This document shows, piece after piece, positions 1-10,892 of a stretch of DNA of 64,000 bases. The notes beneath the pieces are model-generated. The model ran no database searches. It saw only the letters and a program-made list of their open reading frames with translations, and was not told the DNA's origin. The translations under genes and the position numbers were made by a program. Source of the DNA: Rhyacophila brunnea (taxonomy: Eukaryota; Arthropoda; Insecta; Trichoptera; Rhyacophilidae); assembly GCA_022495005.1 (NCBI GenBank), contig JAGYXB010000558.1, positions 1 to 64,000 of the forward strand, in the 5' to 3' direction. Position 1 is the stretch's first letter, and each line of letters begins with the position of its first letter.

Positions 1-824
1 TTGAGGTGCATGTCGCCTACTGTCACGCTGTCGCGTCTACAAATTTAGTCTATGGTTTCGTCATTTTGCAGAATATTTTGAAAGCTCACCATCTCTGTAA
101 ATTCACCGAAGAATGACACTAACGAAGAGTGCCAACTATTTTTTTTCCGACCATGTCGGATCCTATTAGGATCATAAGGGCCTCCACAGAGTAGTTTGTG
201 TTAACAGATTTTGTTTTTTACGAGAAATGGATGTCAGCCACTTGCTCACAGATAAATTGAAAAACAATATGTGTACTTGCCAGACCCAGAATTCGAACCT
301 GGGACCCACGGCGTGATAGTCCAACGCTTAAGCCGCGCGGCCACCGTGGGTGCCAACTATAATGTATTAGTAATTTGAATTATTATTAATTATTCATGCT
401 AATTTCAATTAATTTTAACAGTTTCTACTTGTGCGTACGTTAAAATTACTTGCTACATGACATTATAGATAATATTTTGAACAGAACCCAACCTGCAGAC
501 CATATATAATTCTTATAGAAAACACATAGTGCCAACCAAAACAAAAAAAACGTGCTTTTGACATGACAGTCAAAAAGTGTAGGTATGTAGAAGATAAAAA
601 CGTTAATTGAGTCATGCAGGTGTCGATGCAGTGCATTTCCACGTGAGGTGACCTAATTGTTGTTCTGGTGTTTTCCGCATATTTTGCTAACTGACACTGT
701 TCGTTTAATGTTTCAAAATGTGCTACGGGATGGGAGCATCAGTCTGATAATATTTTAAGCACCAAGATAAACGACGTTACACACTTTTTTCCCGTCACGT
801 GATAGTAGGCGACTTGCACCTCAA
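1..824. mobile_element. DNA element with ~27-bp inverted ends, interrupted by a SINE
   Basis: The left end TTGAGGTGCATGTCGCCTAC at 1-20 and the reverse complement of 798-824 match with few mismatches over about 27 bp. No coding region is seen, so it is a non-autonomous element. A SINE with a clean duplication sits inside at 140-349. Any target duplication at the left cannot be seen because the element starts at the window edge. Confidence 0.6.
140..349 (-). mobile_element. tRNA-derived SINE, family 1, copy 1
   Basis: Read on the minus strand it starts with a tRNA-like head containing a Pol III box A (TGGCCGCGCGGCTTAAGCG) and a box-B-like GGTTCGAATTC. A family-specific body follows, ending near a GATCCTAATAGGATC palindrome and GGTCG. 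It is flanked by an 11-bp duplication GTGCCAACTAT (129-139 and 350-360). Confidence 0.85.
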
Positions 825-839
825 TTTGATCAGATCTTT

Positions 840-1880
840 ATTTACATCCTGTGCTATCGAAGCCAAACTATATAGTGATCCAAATATTAAAAGGCCAACT
901 ATCAAAGCTGCACAAACCTCTGGATCTGGAACAATGCGAGCAATTGAAGAGTTGAACACCCTGAATAAATACATTTAACTCCTGTATTTGTAACCAGATG
1001 CCAAAGATCAAAGAGTGATTGGTAGTATTGTAGTAATTGGTCATGCTTTCTCCATAATTGTGTCCTTTCTTTTGCTTCGCACTAATTATATATAACAAAT
1101 ATCAACTCAAAGTAATTTTTTGGACACCCTTGTAAAGTTTTTAAGTAAATAACTAATTCTAGGTTTCTTTTATTTTGTTAACTGTCAATTCATGGTGGAA
1201 CTGCATTGAATTGTTGTTTTTATTTAATAAAACGCAATTTTTTTATAGTACTTATTCCACTTTAATTAATATATTAGGACCGGTTTCGTCCGCCTCAGTG
1301 GGACATTTTCAACATTGAAAAAATTGCGTTTTATTAAATAAAAACAACAATAATTCTAGGTTTATATCACTTATTGTTTCACGTTTGTTCAAGTAGGACC
1401 TTATCCAAACCCTTCTTTTATTTTTTAGATTTATTTATATTTATTAATAACTAAATAAACTAACTAACAACATGGAAATCCAAGATGTTCTCTAATTGTG
1501 GTATGATGGGTACCATACTCCAGAGGCATACTTGACAGTTGAGCACGATATAATGGAGCCAGGATCTCCGCTGATTCCTACTTGTATTTATTGTTATTTC
1601 TTGTGACGATTCTCATCTCTATTTCTTAGCTGTCATTCGTGCGCACCTATTAGGGATCTATCAAATATAACCTTAATTGTATCTGATGTATCCACAACCC
1701 ATATCTCGATTCATTTAACATCAGCATCTTACCTATAAGTATGTTTTTGAAGTAGATGGCGGTGACTGTTGATATGGTTAAATCCTGCAATTTTCTGCTT
1801 GGTCTCCCTAATACTAGCGGTAGGCTGCGCTCTAAATACATAACCGATTACCTTTATATGAAAACATGTTGGTTTTTTTC
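840..1880. other. Intron or upstream DNA of unit A; one dispersed repeat
   Basis: No gene is seen. Positions 1180-1352 hold a repeat with the core GGACCGGTTTCGTCCGCCTC flanked by inverted AATAAAACGCAATTTTTT arms; the same repeat recurs inverted at 23840-24015. The last ~140 bp resemble the intron end upstream of the unit C linker exon. Confidence 0.45.
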
Positions 1881-1882
1881 AG

Positions 1883-2035
1883 AATCCTTCAATAGACCTG
1901 CGTGTTATAAAATTGGAGCCGAATTATCAGGGAATTGACTTAAACAACGAGTATGCTGCAGACACAATACGAGAAATCAAATCCGAGGACCCGCAACTTG
2001 GTTGCTCTTATTTGGACCCTGGACCTGTAAATCAG
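1883..2035 (+). CDS. Zinc-finger gene A, linker exon (5' part of gene lies left of window)
   Basis: This 51-codon exon lies between a ttttttcag acceptor and a GT donor, both phase 0. It begins NPSIDLRVIKLEP and ends EDPQLGCSYLDPGPVNQ. It aligns with the unit C linker exon at 30420-30566, and the intron just upstream is also similar between the two units. It holds two psi-K-x-E motifs (IKLE, IKSE), typical of SUMO acceptor sites, and the CSY...PVNQ signature shared by every unit. The function is not known from the sequence; an acidic interaction linker is my inference. No first exon like those of units C-E is visible between 1 and 1880, so it probably lies upstream of the window. Confidence 0.72.
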
Positions 2036-2173
2036 GTAGACAATCTTCCACGAATCTTTACAATGAACCTACTGATAGTCACAGCTTCATCTTTTTAAAC
2101 ACAAGCAGTTATTACTGTAGTGTGATATGTTTTCATCTAATAGTCATTGAATACAACTTTATTTAATCTTACT

Positions 2174-2527
2174 CAGTGACGTCATGTGGGGGTAGGCAGA
2201 TTGAGCGTCGCTTGGGGGTGGCAGTTAATCGAAGGGCGACAAATCGAGGAGAATCATTTGGATTCTAGAGAAATAGTAATAACGAAAATATCTTTCCATT
2301 AAAAAATAAACTCATTAGTTGGAAACAAAATGACTTACTATTAATTAACATAAAATATTTAACAAGACTCCATTTTTTGTCGGTTTTGTGACGTCTAGTT
2401 TACATCCGTTGCCCTTCGACGTCCATTGTGTACATAAACGACACGGATGATAAAAAAATGCTGTATAAAAAATGGGGTGGCATTTTGGCGCTGCCCAGGG
2501 GCGGCATTTTTTATAGGGACGCAACTG
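2174..2527. mobile_element. hAT-like non-autonomous element, CAGTGACGTC family, copy 1
   Basis: It starts CAGTGACGTCATGTGGGGGT and ends GGGACGCAACTG. Its interior matches copies at 23775, 39658 and 52383. The duplication is not recognisable here. It lies in the unit A intron. Confidence 0.65.
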
Positions 2528-3106
2528 TCTAGCTAATGTATTTCAAAGGCGGCTCTTGGCAAGACTGGAATCTCAATTTCAAAACGTTCGCGATTTAACT
2601 GATGTGACGGGACATCCTAGTATCCCAGTCTCTTAGTTTTCAGTATCCCATAAAACAGTGGTGTCAACATCAGTAGATTCGATGAATAAACATATTTTCT
2701 TACCAAAATTGGTAATACTGAACTGAACAAGCAATAACAAGTCAAGACGCCAAAAGTTAAAAATTAGCGAACCGTTTTTTAATTTAAAATTTGTGTCAGA
2801 AGTTGAGATATATAACTAGAATTACAGGTTACCAGAATGTTCCCGTATATATATTACGGAAAAGGCTTGAAAGGAAGTAGAAAATACAATGGGTTTGACA
2901 GTTTGAGGTTATGAGATTATTATTTCAATTGGGTTTCAGTAGCGCCGTGTGCGAACTATCAGTCATTGATCATTTTTGAGCTCCATCAGCAACCAGTTCG
3001 TCGGATTTTATTTTGACCTGAGCGAAAGGCTTATCCATATATCCCTTCTATGTAAAATTTACTCCACTGCATGTCCCTATTTTATTTATGCGTGTCTAGA
3101 AATTTA
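2528..3106. other. Unit A intron, nothing recognised
   Basis: AT-rich intron sequence without open frames, RNA-like motifs or repeats that I could match elsewhere in the window. Confidence 0.4.
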
Positions 3107-3481
3107 GAGTTTTATAGCGCCTGTAGACATGCATGGAATTACTGTCGGCAATTGTGCTTATTTTAAACTGTCACAAAGATAACTGTTTACACGTAAAAGT
3201 GCTGACTGTCTCTCCAATCTCATTCTTCAAGAGTAAGCAAGACGCGAAGTTGTCATTTTATACTACTATCTGACAGGTCGTATTGAAAATTGGAGCTCAA
3301 AATGAGTAGTTCGTTTTTTTACCGGCACGTTCTCTATCGCTATCTCGCTCTCCGCTCTACTGCGCAGGTGCAGATCGAAAATAATCCAACTTGCGCGCAA
3401 CATCTTGCCAACTTGCAGGATAATACATATTTCCCCATACATTTTCTTACTGTGCACAGTACATCCTTGCACGTGTAAACG
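3107..3481. repeat. Dispersed repeat, copy 1 (second copy 13246-13666)
   Basis: About 375 bp beginning GCGCCTGTAGACATGCATGG and ending GCACGTGTAAAC. It matches 13246-13666 through most of its length, including CTCTACTGCGCAGG and CTGTGCACAGTACATCC. It contains no credible coding frame. One copy lies just upstream of the finger exon of A, the other in intron 1 of B. Confidence 0.65.
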
Positions 3482-3548
3482 GGATTACTTATTTAATTTT
3501 TTTTCTTTCATATGTGTTTTTTGAATACAATATTATTTGTTCTTTTAG

Positions 3549-5501
3549 TTGATTCCTGCAACTTCTACACTGTCTAATATCGCGACTCTCGGCTTGTCAA
3601 AGAGAATCTCAGATGTTGCCGGACCAAGTGAAATACAGACTGACATTAAAATAAAACTCGAGGCATATGAAACGGTTGCTGATGAAGACGCCGTCAGTGG
3701 CACTGCTAAACATACTCATATGATGCATTCTAACGCGGCAGGTCCCGATTCACTAGAAGCTGTCATAAAGTTGGAAAAAAAATCGTTTAATACCGAAAAT
3801 TTTGTGTGCAATATTTGTTTTAATTTTTTTGCATCGTTAAATCAATTAAAGCTTCACAAAACAGTTCATAATAAAGCAATACATGGAAAGATAAATTCAG
3901 GAACATATCCATTGGAATATATTGAAAGTCAGTACTTCATCAGTCCACCTGCTTTACACAAAATGAATAATTCTGGAGAAAAGCTATTTAAATGTGACCA
4001 ATGTGATCACACTTCTAGATGGCCCAATAGCTTAAAATTACATAAGCTGACTCATTCTGCAGAAAAGCTTTATCAATGTGACCAATGCGATCACTCGTCT
4101 AGATGGCCCAATAGCATAAAATTACACAAGATGACTCATTCTGGAGAAAAGCCATTCAAATGTGACCAGTGTGATTATTCATCTATAACATCCACTCACA
4201 TGAAAAGTCACAAAATGACGCATTCTGGTGAAAAGCCATTTAAATGTGACCAGTGTAATTACTCGTGTTCAACTTCGCATTCGATGAAAATACACAAAAT
4301 GATTCATTCTGGTGAAAAGCCATTTAAATGTAATGAATGTAATTATTCATGTAAAAAAATTACTGTGTTAAAATTCCACAAAATGACACACTCTGGTGAA
4401 AAGCCATTTAAATGTGATCAATGTGATTACTCATGTTTAACGTCCAATACTCTAAAAATACACAAAATTAATCATTCTAGTGACAAGTCATTTAAATGTG
4501 ATCAATGTGATTACTCGTCTAGATGGCCCAATAGCTTAAAATTACACAAGATGACTCATTCTGGTGATAAACCTCTTAAATGTGACCAATGTGATTACTC
4601 ATGTATAACAAACAGTCACATGAAAAGACACCGAGTTACTCATTCCGGTGATAAGCCATTTAAATGTGATATATGTAATTACTCGTGTGTATTATCTCAT
4701 TCGATGAAAACACACAAAATTTCTCACTCTGTTGAAAAGCCATTTAAATGTGACCAGTGTAATTACTCGAGTAAAAAACCCGACGCGTTAAAAGTCCACA
4801 AAATTAACCATTCTGGTGATAAACCATTTAAATGTGATCAATGTGATTACTCGTGTATATGGTCCAGTAACTTAAAATCACACAAGATGACTCATTCTCT
4901 AGAAAAACCATTTAAATGTGACCAATGCGATTATTCGTCTACAACAACCACGCACTTGAAAAGACACAGACAAACTCATTCTGTTGAAACGCCGTATAAA
5001 TGTGACCAATGTGAAAAATCATTTATATCAACCAATCACTTGAAAAGACACCAAATGAAACATTCTGATGAGAAACCATTTAAATGTGACCATTGTAATT
5101 ACTCATGTTTAAAATCTGCCACGTTAAAAATCCACAATTTGATACACTCTGGTATAGAACCATTTAAATGTGATCAGTGTGATTACTCTTCTATGTGGGC
5201 CAATAACTTAAAATTGCATAAGAAGATTCATTCTGGAGAAAAGCCATTCAAATGTGACCAATGTGATTATTCATCTATAACAACCAGTCGCATGAAAAGT
5301 CACAAAATGACACATTCCGATGACAAGCCATTTACATGTGATCAATGTGATTATTCATCGAAAACGTCCACTCAGATGAGAAGACACAAAAAAAATCATT
5401 CTGGTGATAAGTTATTAAAATGTGACCATTGTAATTACTCATGTATAAAAAAAGTTGGCATGAAATTACACAAGAAGACCCATTCAGTTGTAAACGTCTG
5501 A
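3549..5501 (+). CDS. Zinc-finger gene A, terminal exon: C2H2 protein with 19 fingers
   Basis: The exon opens directly after ttcttttag with LIPATSTL, the same start as units C and D, in phase 0. It encodes 650 residues. The first ~90 are acidic linker with two IKLE motifs. An isolated finger FVCNICFNFF...HKTVH follows, and after a ~35-residue gap come 18 tandem C2H2 fingers joined by HSGEKPFKCDQC-type linkers. Most fingers have Cys or Ser where the core Phe normally sits and a Tyr two residues earlier, a variant also known from REST and CTCF fingers. A nuclear sequence-specific DNA-binding regulator is the family expectation. Fingers 3-7 and 8-12 are a duplicated block of five. The stop is TGA at 5499-5501; no clear AATAAA was found close by. 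Confidence 0.92.
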   Translation: MIPATSTLSNIATLGLSKRISDVAGPSEIQTDIKIKLEAYETVADEDAVSGTAKHTHMMHSNAAGPDSLEAVIKLEKKSFNTENFVCNICFNFFASLNQLKLHKTVHNKAIHGKINSGTYPLEYIESQYFISPPALHKMNNSGEKLFKCDQCDHTSRWPNSLKLHKLTHSAEKLYQCDQCDHSSRWPNSIKLHKMTHSGEKPFKCDQCDYSSITSTHMKSHKMTHSGEKPFKCDQCNYSCSTSHSMKIHKMIHSGEKPFKCNECNYSCKKITVLKFHKMTHSGEKPFKCDQCDYSCLTSNTLKIHKINHSSDKSFKCDQCDYSSRWPNSLKLHKMTHSGDKPLKCDQCDYSCITNSHMKRHRVTHSGDKPFKCDICNYSCVLSHSMKTHKISHSVEKPFKCDQCNYSSKKPDALKVHKINHSGDKPFKCDQCDYSCIWSSNLKSHKMTHSLEKPFKCDQCDYSSTTTTHLKRHRQTHSVETPYKCDQCEKSFISTNHLKRHQMKHSDEKPFKCDHCNYSCLKSATLKIHNLIHSGIEPFKCDQCDYSSMWANNLKLHKKIHSGEKPFKCDQCDYSSITTSRMKSHKMTHSDDKPFTCDQCDYSSKTSTQMRRHKKNHSGDKLLKCDHCNYSCIKKVGMKLHKKTHSVVNV

Positions 5502-5762
5502 AACACTAATTTTAGTGTGTTTAATATTATTGTTAATATGTTCTTTAATATATTTTTTTATTATGTGTGTATTTTTGAGTATTCTATATTGTATTTACTA
5601 AAAAAATCTGCTATCACTGTCTTTTGTGTAATACGTATATATACTAGTAATACAATATACTAATATATCTTTTATTTGTTTGGTTTTGGGTTGGTAAGCG
5701 ATTGTGTGCCTTATTGAATTTTATGCAATTTTCCCTTATCGTTATCAGCACAGTATCGTAAT

Positions 5763-6167
5763 CATGGCCCCCACAAGAAGGTGGCTGACAGGGCTCTAGC
5801 TTGGGGGCCCGGCGTGTCGCGTCTACCTTATTAGTGAGATAAACAGTCATCACAAATTTGCTCTTATGGTAAAAAAGTCGCCTGCGGCACAATTTTACTT
5901 AAAGAATATTAGATAACATAAAATATGTGATTATGTGATGCAAATTTTGATTATTGTGTGTCGATATTCGAAAACTTCATAAGTCAAGTGGATTTATGGT
6001 AAAATACATATAATCGCTAAAAATACACTGAATACCCTAAATTTTAACTAAAGCACCATTTGAAAAACGTTTCTGTCGAGCGTAACACTGCTTTTAACTC
6101 CTCGCAATAGGTGGGGGCTGGACAAAGATCCTGGCCTTGGAGCCCGCTTCGGGATCTGGGGGCCATG
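5763..6167. mobile_element. hAT-like non-autonomous element, CATGGCCCCC family, copy 1
   Basis: Ends CATGGCCCCCAC / GGGGGCCATG are inverted. The flanks ATCGTAAT and ATCGTAAC form an 8-bp duplication with one mismatch, as expected for hAT elements. No transposase is present. Confidence 0.8.
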
Positions 6168-7276
6168 ATCGTAACATCATGTATTGGATAACACTTCTTG
6201 AACAATGCTCCCAAATTATCAATGTAAGTTCATTATATAGATTATTTAAAATAATATTTTTCTGCACATTTCTAATTGAAGTAAACGTGAAAAAGAAGGA
6301 ATAATATATGAAATAATGCCAATATGTATTATAAAATATTTATTTTAAAATTTATTAAATAACATTTCGTTAAAAGTCAGTATGCAATTATTTGGAGTGA
6401 TTAGACAATGCATTTAGACACGCATTAAGAAGATTAAATAAAATTTAGGGATGTCATAAATTTTCTTTTTAACCTTTGCCTGCCCGGCATAACATAACCA
6501 CGTTAATTTTTAATTTTGAGAAAATTTTAGAAGATACAAGGTAGACCATGCTGAGTGTAAACACGGGGCAAGTGCAAACTCACCTTGTAGTATTGGTAAT
6601 AATGCTAGACAGATAGTGACATCTAGTGGATTGTTATCATTGAACTTTTTAATTTCTCACATAAAATTGTTGTAGACATCTGCATTACCGACTTTGGGTA
6701 AACATAACTCAATCTGACGCTTGCATTTTTTGAGATTGGATAAGTTATAGGTGCTTCACAAAAAAACAAATTAAATTATTATTATATTACAAGCGAGTGA
6801 AATGATTTTTTGTTTTCAATTTATTATAAATGTTGCTATATCATGTATGACAATAGTAAGCTTGTTGCTTTTTGGAAATCCAGGCGAGTTCACACTTTCC
6901 TCATCAAGAGATGAACATGAGGCAAGTGTGAACTACGATTCACACGTGCCTCATTGTATATATGTACTTATTGTTGTTCTTTACTTGGTTTTTTTCATCT
7001 CAATATTATTAAGTAATTTCTCTGACCTTCATGAACTATTAAAAGTTTGTAACTTTTTTATTTTTCAAGTTTTATAAAAATAAATAGTTTTCTATAAAAA
7101 AAATATTTCTTTTAATTACCTCATAAAATTCTTGTACCAAATACAGTGTATTTAAAGTACATACCATGCGGGTAAGTGTGAACTCGGATCTCCATCCAAA
7201 GAATATTAAAAAAATAATACTCCCTGTACAGAACTTTTAATCAGATATACTAAATTTAGTAGTCAAGAATATAGAC
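6168..7276. other. Intergenic DNA with scattered AAGTGTGAACT motifs
   Basis: No gene is supported; the open frame at 6802-7077 has no recognisable similarity. The motif GGCAAGTGTGAACT recurs near 6565 (as GGCAAGTGCAAACT), 6930 and 7170, with an inverted copy near 8735, perhaps the worn subrepeats of an old element. Confidence 0.35.
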
Positions 7277-8641
7277 CATGTCCCCCACATGGGGGGCTTA
7301 CAGGGCTTTAGCCTGGAGCCCAGGCTCATGAGGGGCCCGGCGTGGCGAATCGACCAGATAAGTGATTTAAACATACATCACAAATTCTCCCGAACAGTAA
7401 AAAAAGTCGCCTCCAATTTCAAATTAAAATTTATTTATTTTACATATATTATAATGAACATAACAAATTATATATTCAAAGCATTCGCGATATGACATAA
7501 AATAAGTGTTAATAATTTAAAAAAATTAAAATACCGAGAAATGTGAGTTAATAATACAATAGGTAATAAAATAAGAAAAGAAATAAAATAAAATAACAAA
7601 GTAAAAGTAGATGGAAGCACACTGAGTGAACTTTGATAGACCATATCTTAAAAACTTATAAAACAACGTCCACCTAAATTCACCCTCACGTAAGTGGAAT
7701 ATATCAATATCCGAAGCGATTTCATTAAACATGATTACTGCCCTCTCAATTGGCATTACTAATGGTAGGTTAGTTCTGCACTGTGGGAGAACAAACAACG
7801 GATGCCCTCGATTTCTAAGGTATTTATCAGAGACACACAAGCCAACACCACCAAGAATGGCAGAGTTCACATTTACGCCGCGTATAAGTCTGAAAAAATA
7901 TGTAGCTAAATAAAGATCCCTTCTAAATTTTAAGCTACAGTATGTAAGCATCCCTAAGAGAAAATTAGTCGGATAGAGCCACGGATAATATCCATACAGC
8001 CGAAAGTAAAGGATTCTCGAAAATTTATTTTTGACTCTCCACCATAAGGCCGTACTTCAACTGATGCGGGGCCCAAACGATAGACCCACTCTCAAGTCTG
8101 CTTCTAACAAAGGAGTTATAGAGAATTTTTAGTACCGTAACATCCGAAAAGACCGGGAAGAACGTAAGACAAAGCCCAACATTTTTAGCGACTTTTTACA
8201 AATGGTATCTATATGACCACTAAACGTCAGTTTACTGTCAAACGTAATTCCACGTTCTCTTACAGATGATATTCGCGAGAAAACTCTGCCTTGCATCGAA
8301 TACTGGAAAAACAATACTCGTGAGGCTTTAGTAAACGATAAAACATTGCATTTATCAATATTAAGTTCAGGTTGTTACGCCTGCCCCAATCTAATATATT
8401 ATTTATATCAAGTTGGAGTTGACTACAATCGTCCAGGGGACAACTTCTATTAAGAGTTCCATATTTTAAATAGATGAATTCAAATATACACAAAACACTT
8501 AATATACGTACATATTAATTTTACCGCGTCCATTTGAAAAACGCTTCTAGAGAGCGTCACACTGCCTTTATCTTTTGCGATAGGTAGGGGCCCCGTCAAA
8601 GATCCTAGCCTGGGGGCCCGCTTTAGGATGTGGGGGCCATG
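7277..8641. mobile_element. hAT-like element, CATGGCCCCC family, copy 2, split by a retrotransposon
   Basis: Starts CATGTCCCCCACAT and ends TGGGGGCCATG, with 8-bp flanks ATATAGAC / GTATAGAC (one mismatch). The middle is displaced by a minus-strand non-LTR retrotransposon fragment at about 7430-8510. Confidence 0.8.
7430..8510 (-). pseudogene. Jockey/CR1-like retrotransposon, 3' part of reverse transcriptase ORF
   Basis: On the minus strand, broken frames spell the end of a non-LTR reverse transcriptase: CSQLQLDINNILDWGRRNN (8260-8493), VRERGITFDSKLTFSGHID (8129-8314), then LKFRRDLYLATYFFRLIRG and LPQCRTNLPLVMPIERAV (7526-7951). Frame changes separate them, so the copy is dead. The 3' tail at the left matches the tails at 48480, 61340 and 31370. 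It inserted into an hAT element, so it is younger than that element. Confidence 0.8.
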
Positions 8642-9599
8642 GTATAGACAATCTATGACATAAAGAATTTTTAATTTATCTCTTCGTTTTTGTGTAATTT
8701 TATGTCAAAATCAATTAATCGGAAACGCGTTCACACTTACCCCAGTGTACTTACCCCATTAATATTATATACCTAAGTATCGCAATGAAATGAAACGGAA
8801 CGCAATTTTAAATGAATCCACGACTCTGAACTGGGCTCCGGTGTGTTCTGGTCCATTCTGAGTGTTGTTAAAAACAACCAATATTTATATTAAAAACGGT
8901 GTTCTGCATAACGAAGAATAACTTATTTTCGATATTAGCGACAAATCAGTTCATATTTTTTGTATTCTGTACCTATAGGTAATAGGTTCTGCGGTTCTGG
9001 AAATAAAACAAAATAACATTAAAAATTTATTTTGCTCAAAAGGTATATAGAACAATCTGAAAATCAGGAGCGATACTATACCGTAGGAAATATATTCAGT
9101 TTGTTAGCGTTACCTAAGTGTGTCGCTAGATTTCAAAATCAGCCAAGTCCATAATAGATGAATAGGAGAAAAACAGCTTTTTGTTTTCTCAAGTACACAG
9201 TCACAAGGGTGAAAGTTTATATTATTTCGAGTATAGAATATTTAAAATTAATAAATTCCACATTTTGATAATACAGAAATGTTAGAAAGCAGTAGTTCTT
9301 CGGCAATTCACAAAAAAGTCAAAAACACCTAAAGGTGGCTGATTTTGAAATGTAGCGACACAATTACAATTAAAATTGCCTACCTACTGATATGCCTAAT
9401 AATTAATTATGTCATTTAAGTCACACAATATAACAAAATATATCTCTAATATTAATAGGTATAGTAAATCAATCGTTGGAGTGTTTATAAATAGTTATGT
9501 TAGGAAATAATTTTATTAGTCTTATGATTTAGGTAGGTAAGCTAAATTGAGTTGAAAAAGTCGGAACGCGGTATTTTTTCATAACTGTCAATAACATTA
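8642..9599. other. Intergenic DNA with one small inverted-repeat element
   Basis: No gene. Positions 9119-9147 and 9336-9362 are inverted copies sharing GTGTCGCTA and TTTCAAAATCAGCCA and bound a ~245-bp MITE-like unit. The rest is featureless. Confidence 0.5.
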
Positions 9600-10281
9600 A
9601 TATGGACGAAGCATCTGGAAAAAAATGAAACTCACTTTTTTGTCGGGTCTGCCGAATGGCATAATCTGTTCTAACGCCATTACAATAAAGGTGATATTGC
9701 TATAAACTCCCGATGATTTTTGTCGGGTCTGCCGAATGGTTCGGTTCGAACGGGTTCGCTCAAATGAACATTGACACTAGAAACACTGTTCTAACGCCAT
9801 TACAATAAAGGTGATATTGCTATAAATTCCCGATGCGTGATATCGCATAATGTAAATTGCGTGACGTCTACCTATACGTCATGTGCGAATTTACTTGCTA
9901 CTCGCTAGCTACTGTACTGAGTGCGTTGTCCATTAATAATGTCATTGTATACACAAGATTATTTTCGGCCACTACGGCAGCTATCTAGGGTAGATTTGTA
10001 TCGAAGTATCAGCACTTATTGTAACAATTACAATAAGTTAGCCGTCTAAACAGCAAAACTGTCTATCTCGCTCTAAAATTTACCACAGCCAAAAGAGGTG
10101 CTGTTAAAATATAGCCCTTATTGTAATTGTTACAATAAGTGCTAATACGCCGATACAAAACTACCCTAGATAGCTGCCGTAACGCGCGAAAGCAGTCTTG
10201 TGTATAGTAGAATAGATGCGCTGGTGTGTATAAATCGAAGTTAAATAATCAATAGAGGCGACGTTTACACATTATTTGCGT
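9600..10281. mobile_element. Composite repeat X+Y, copy 1
   Basis: The X part (to ~9947) has two tandem copies of a module with TGTCGGGTCTGCCGAATGG and GCCATTACAATAAAGGTGAT. The Y part (9948 to ~10207) is a foldback whose arms include GGCAGCTATCTAGGGTAG and CACTTATTGTAACAATTAC, with reverse complements 100-200 bp on. The same X+Y join recurs at 13915-14587; other copies have only X. Confidence 0.75.
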
Positions 10282-10394
10282 ACCACGTATACCACGCATA
10301 AAATATAATATAACTAAGTTAGACACTTGCACAAATCACCAAGGTAGGTACTTAAAAGATACAACTTACTGACAACTGTTAAACCTTTTATGTT

Positions 10395-10583
10395 AATTAA
10401 TACATTTTGTTGCCAACCACTGAGCTGATTTTTTTTTAGTGGAAAGATATTTTCGTTATTTCTAAATGTATGTGCCTATTTCCATATAAATTATGCCAAC
10501 TCATTCTCCACGATTTGACGCCCTTCGAGTGACTGCCGCCCCCAAGCGACGCTCAATCTGCCTACCCCCACGGGACGTGACTG
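10395..10583. mobile_element. hAT-like element, CAGTGACGTC family, truncated copy
   Basis: Matches the inner and right part of the family (GAGCTGATTTTTTT to CACGGGACGTGACTG). The other end is missing. The open frame across 10493-10741 is a by-product of this repeat. Confidence 0.6.
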
Positions 10584-10892
10584 TCGCAAGACAATATGTA
10601 TTTTTAACTGTCACAACATTACTGTCAAAGATCGACTCATATTATTCGTTGATCGTCCGTTGGTCAGTTCCAGAGCATAGACTAATGGGATTGTACCTTT
10701 GGCTAGTCAATGGACCTCCTGCATTTTACACCATAAGTTAAAGACTACCTACATTCCTCACGGTATGTATTACAATATACACAATATCAGTCCTATGAGA
10801 CATCGGTTCTCTCTTTTTTATGACGGGAAAAACTCGGCTATAAACGCAGTTCTCAGTTCCCAATATAAGATCATTATCAAAGATATATGAAG

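Noticed and set aside
277..349. A tRNA gene on the minus strand (and similar ones at 16450, 26030, 31680, 53690, 63590)
   Set aside because: Box A and box B are present, but no paired acceptor stem is seen, the same SINE body follows each time, and copy 1 has a target duplication, so these are SINE heads.
1180..1352. Rho-independent style terminator or regulatory hairpin
   Set aside because: The inverted AATAAAACGCAATTTTTT arms belong to a dispersed repeat also found at 23840-24015.
3290..3478. Short open frame upstream of the finger exon of A
   Set aside because: It lies inside a dispersed repeat that recurs at 13246-13666 without keeping the frame.
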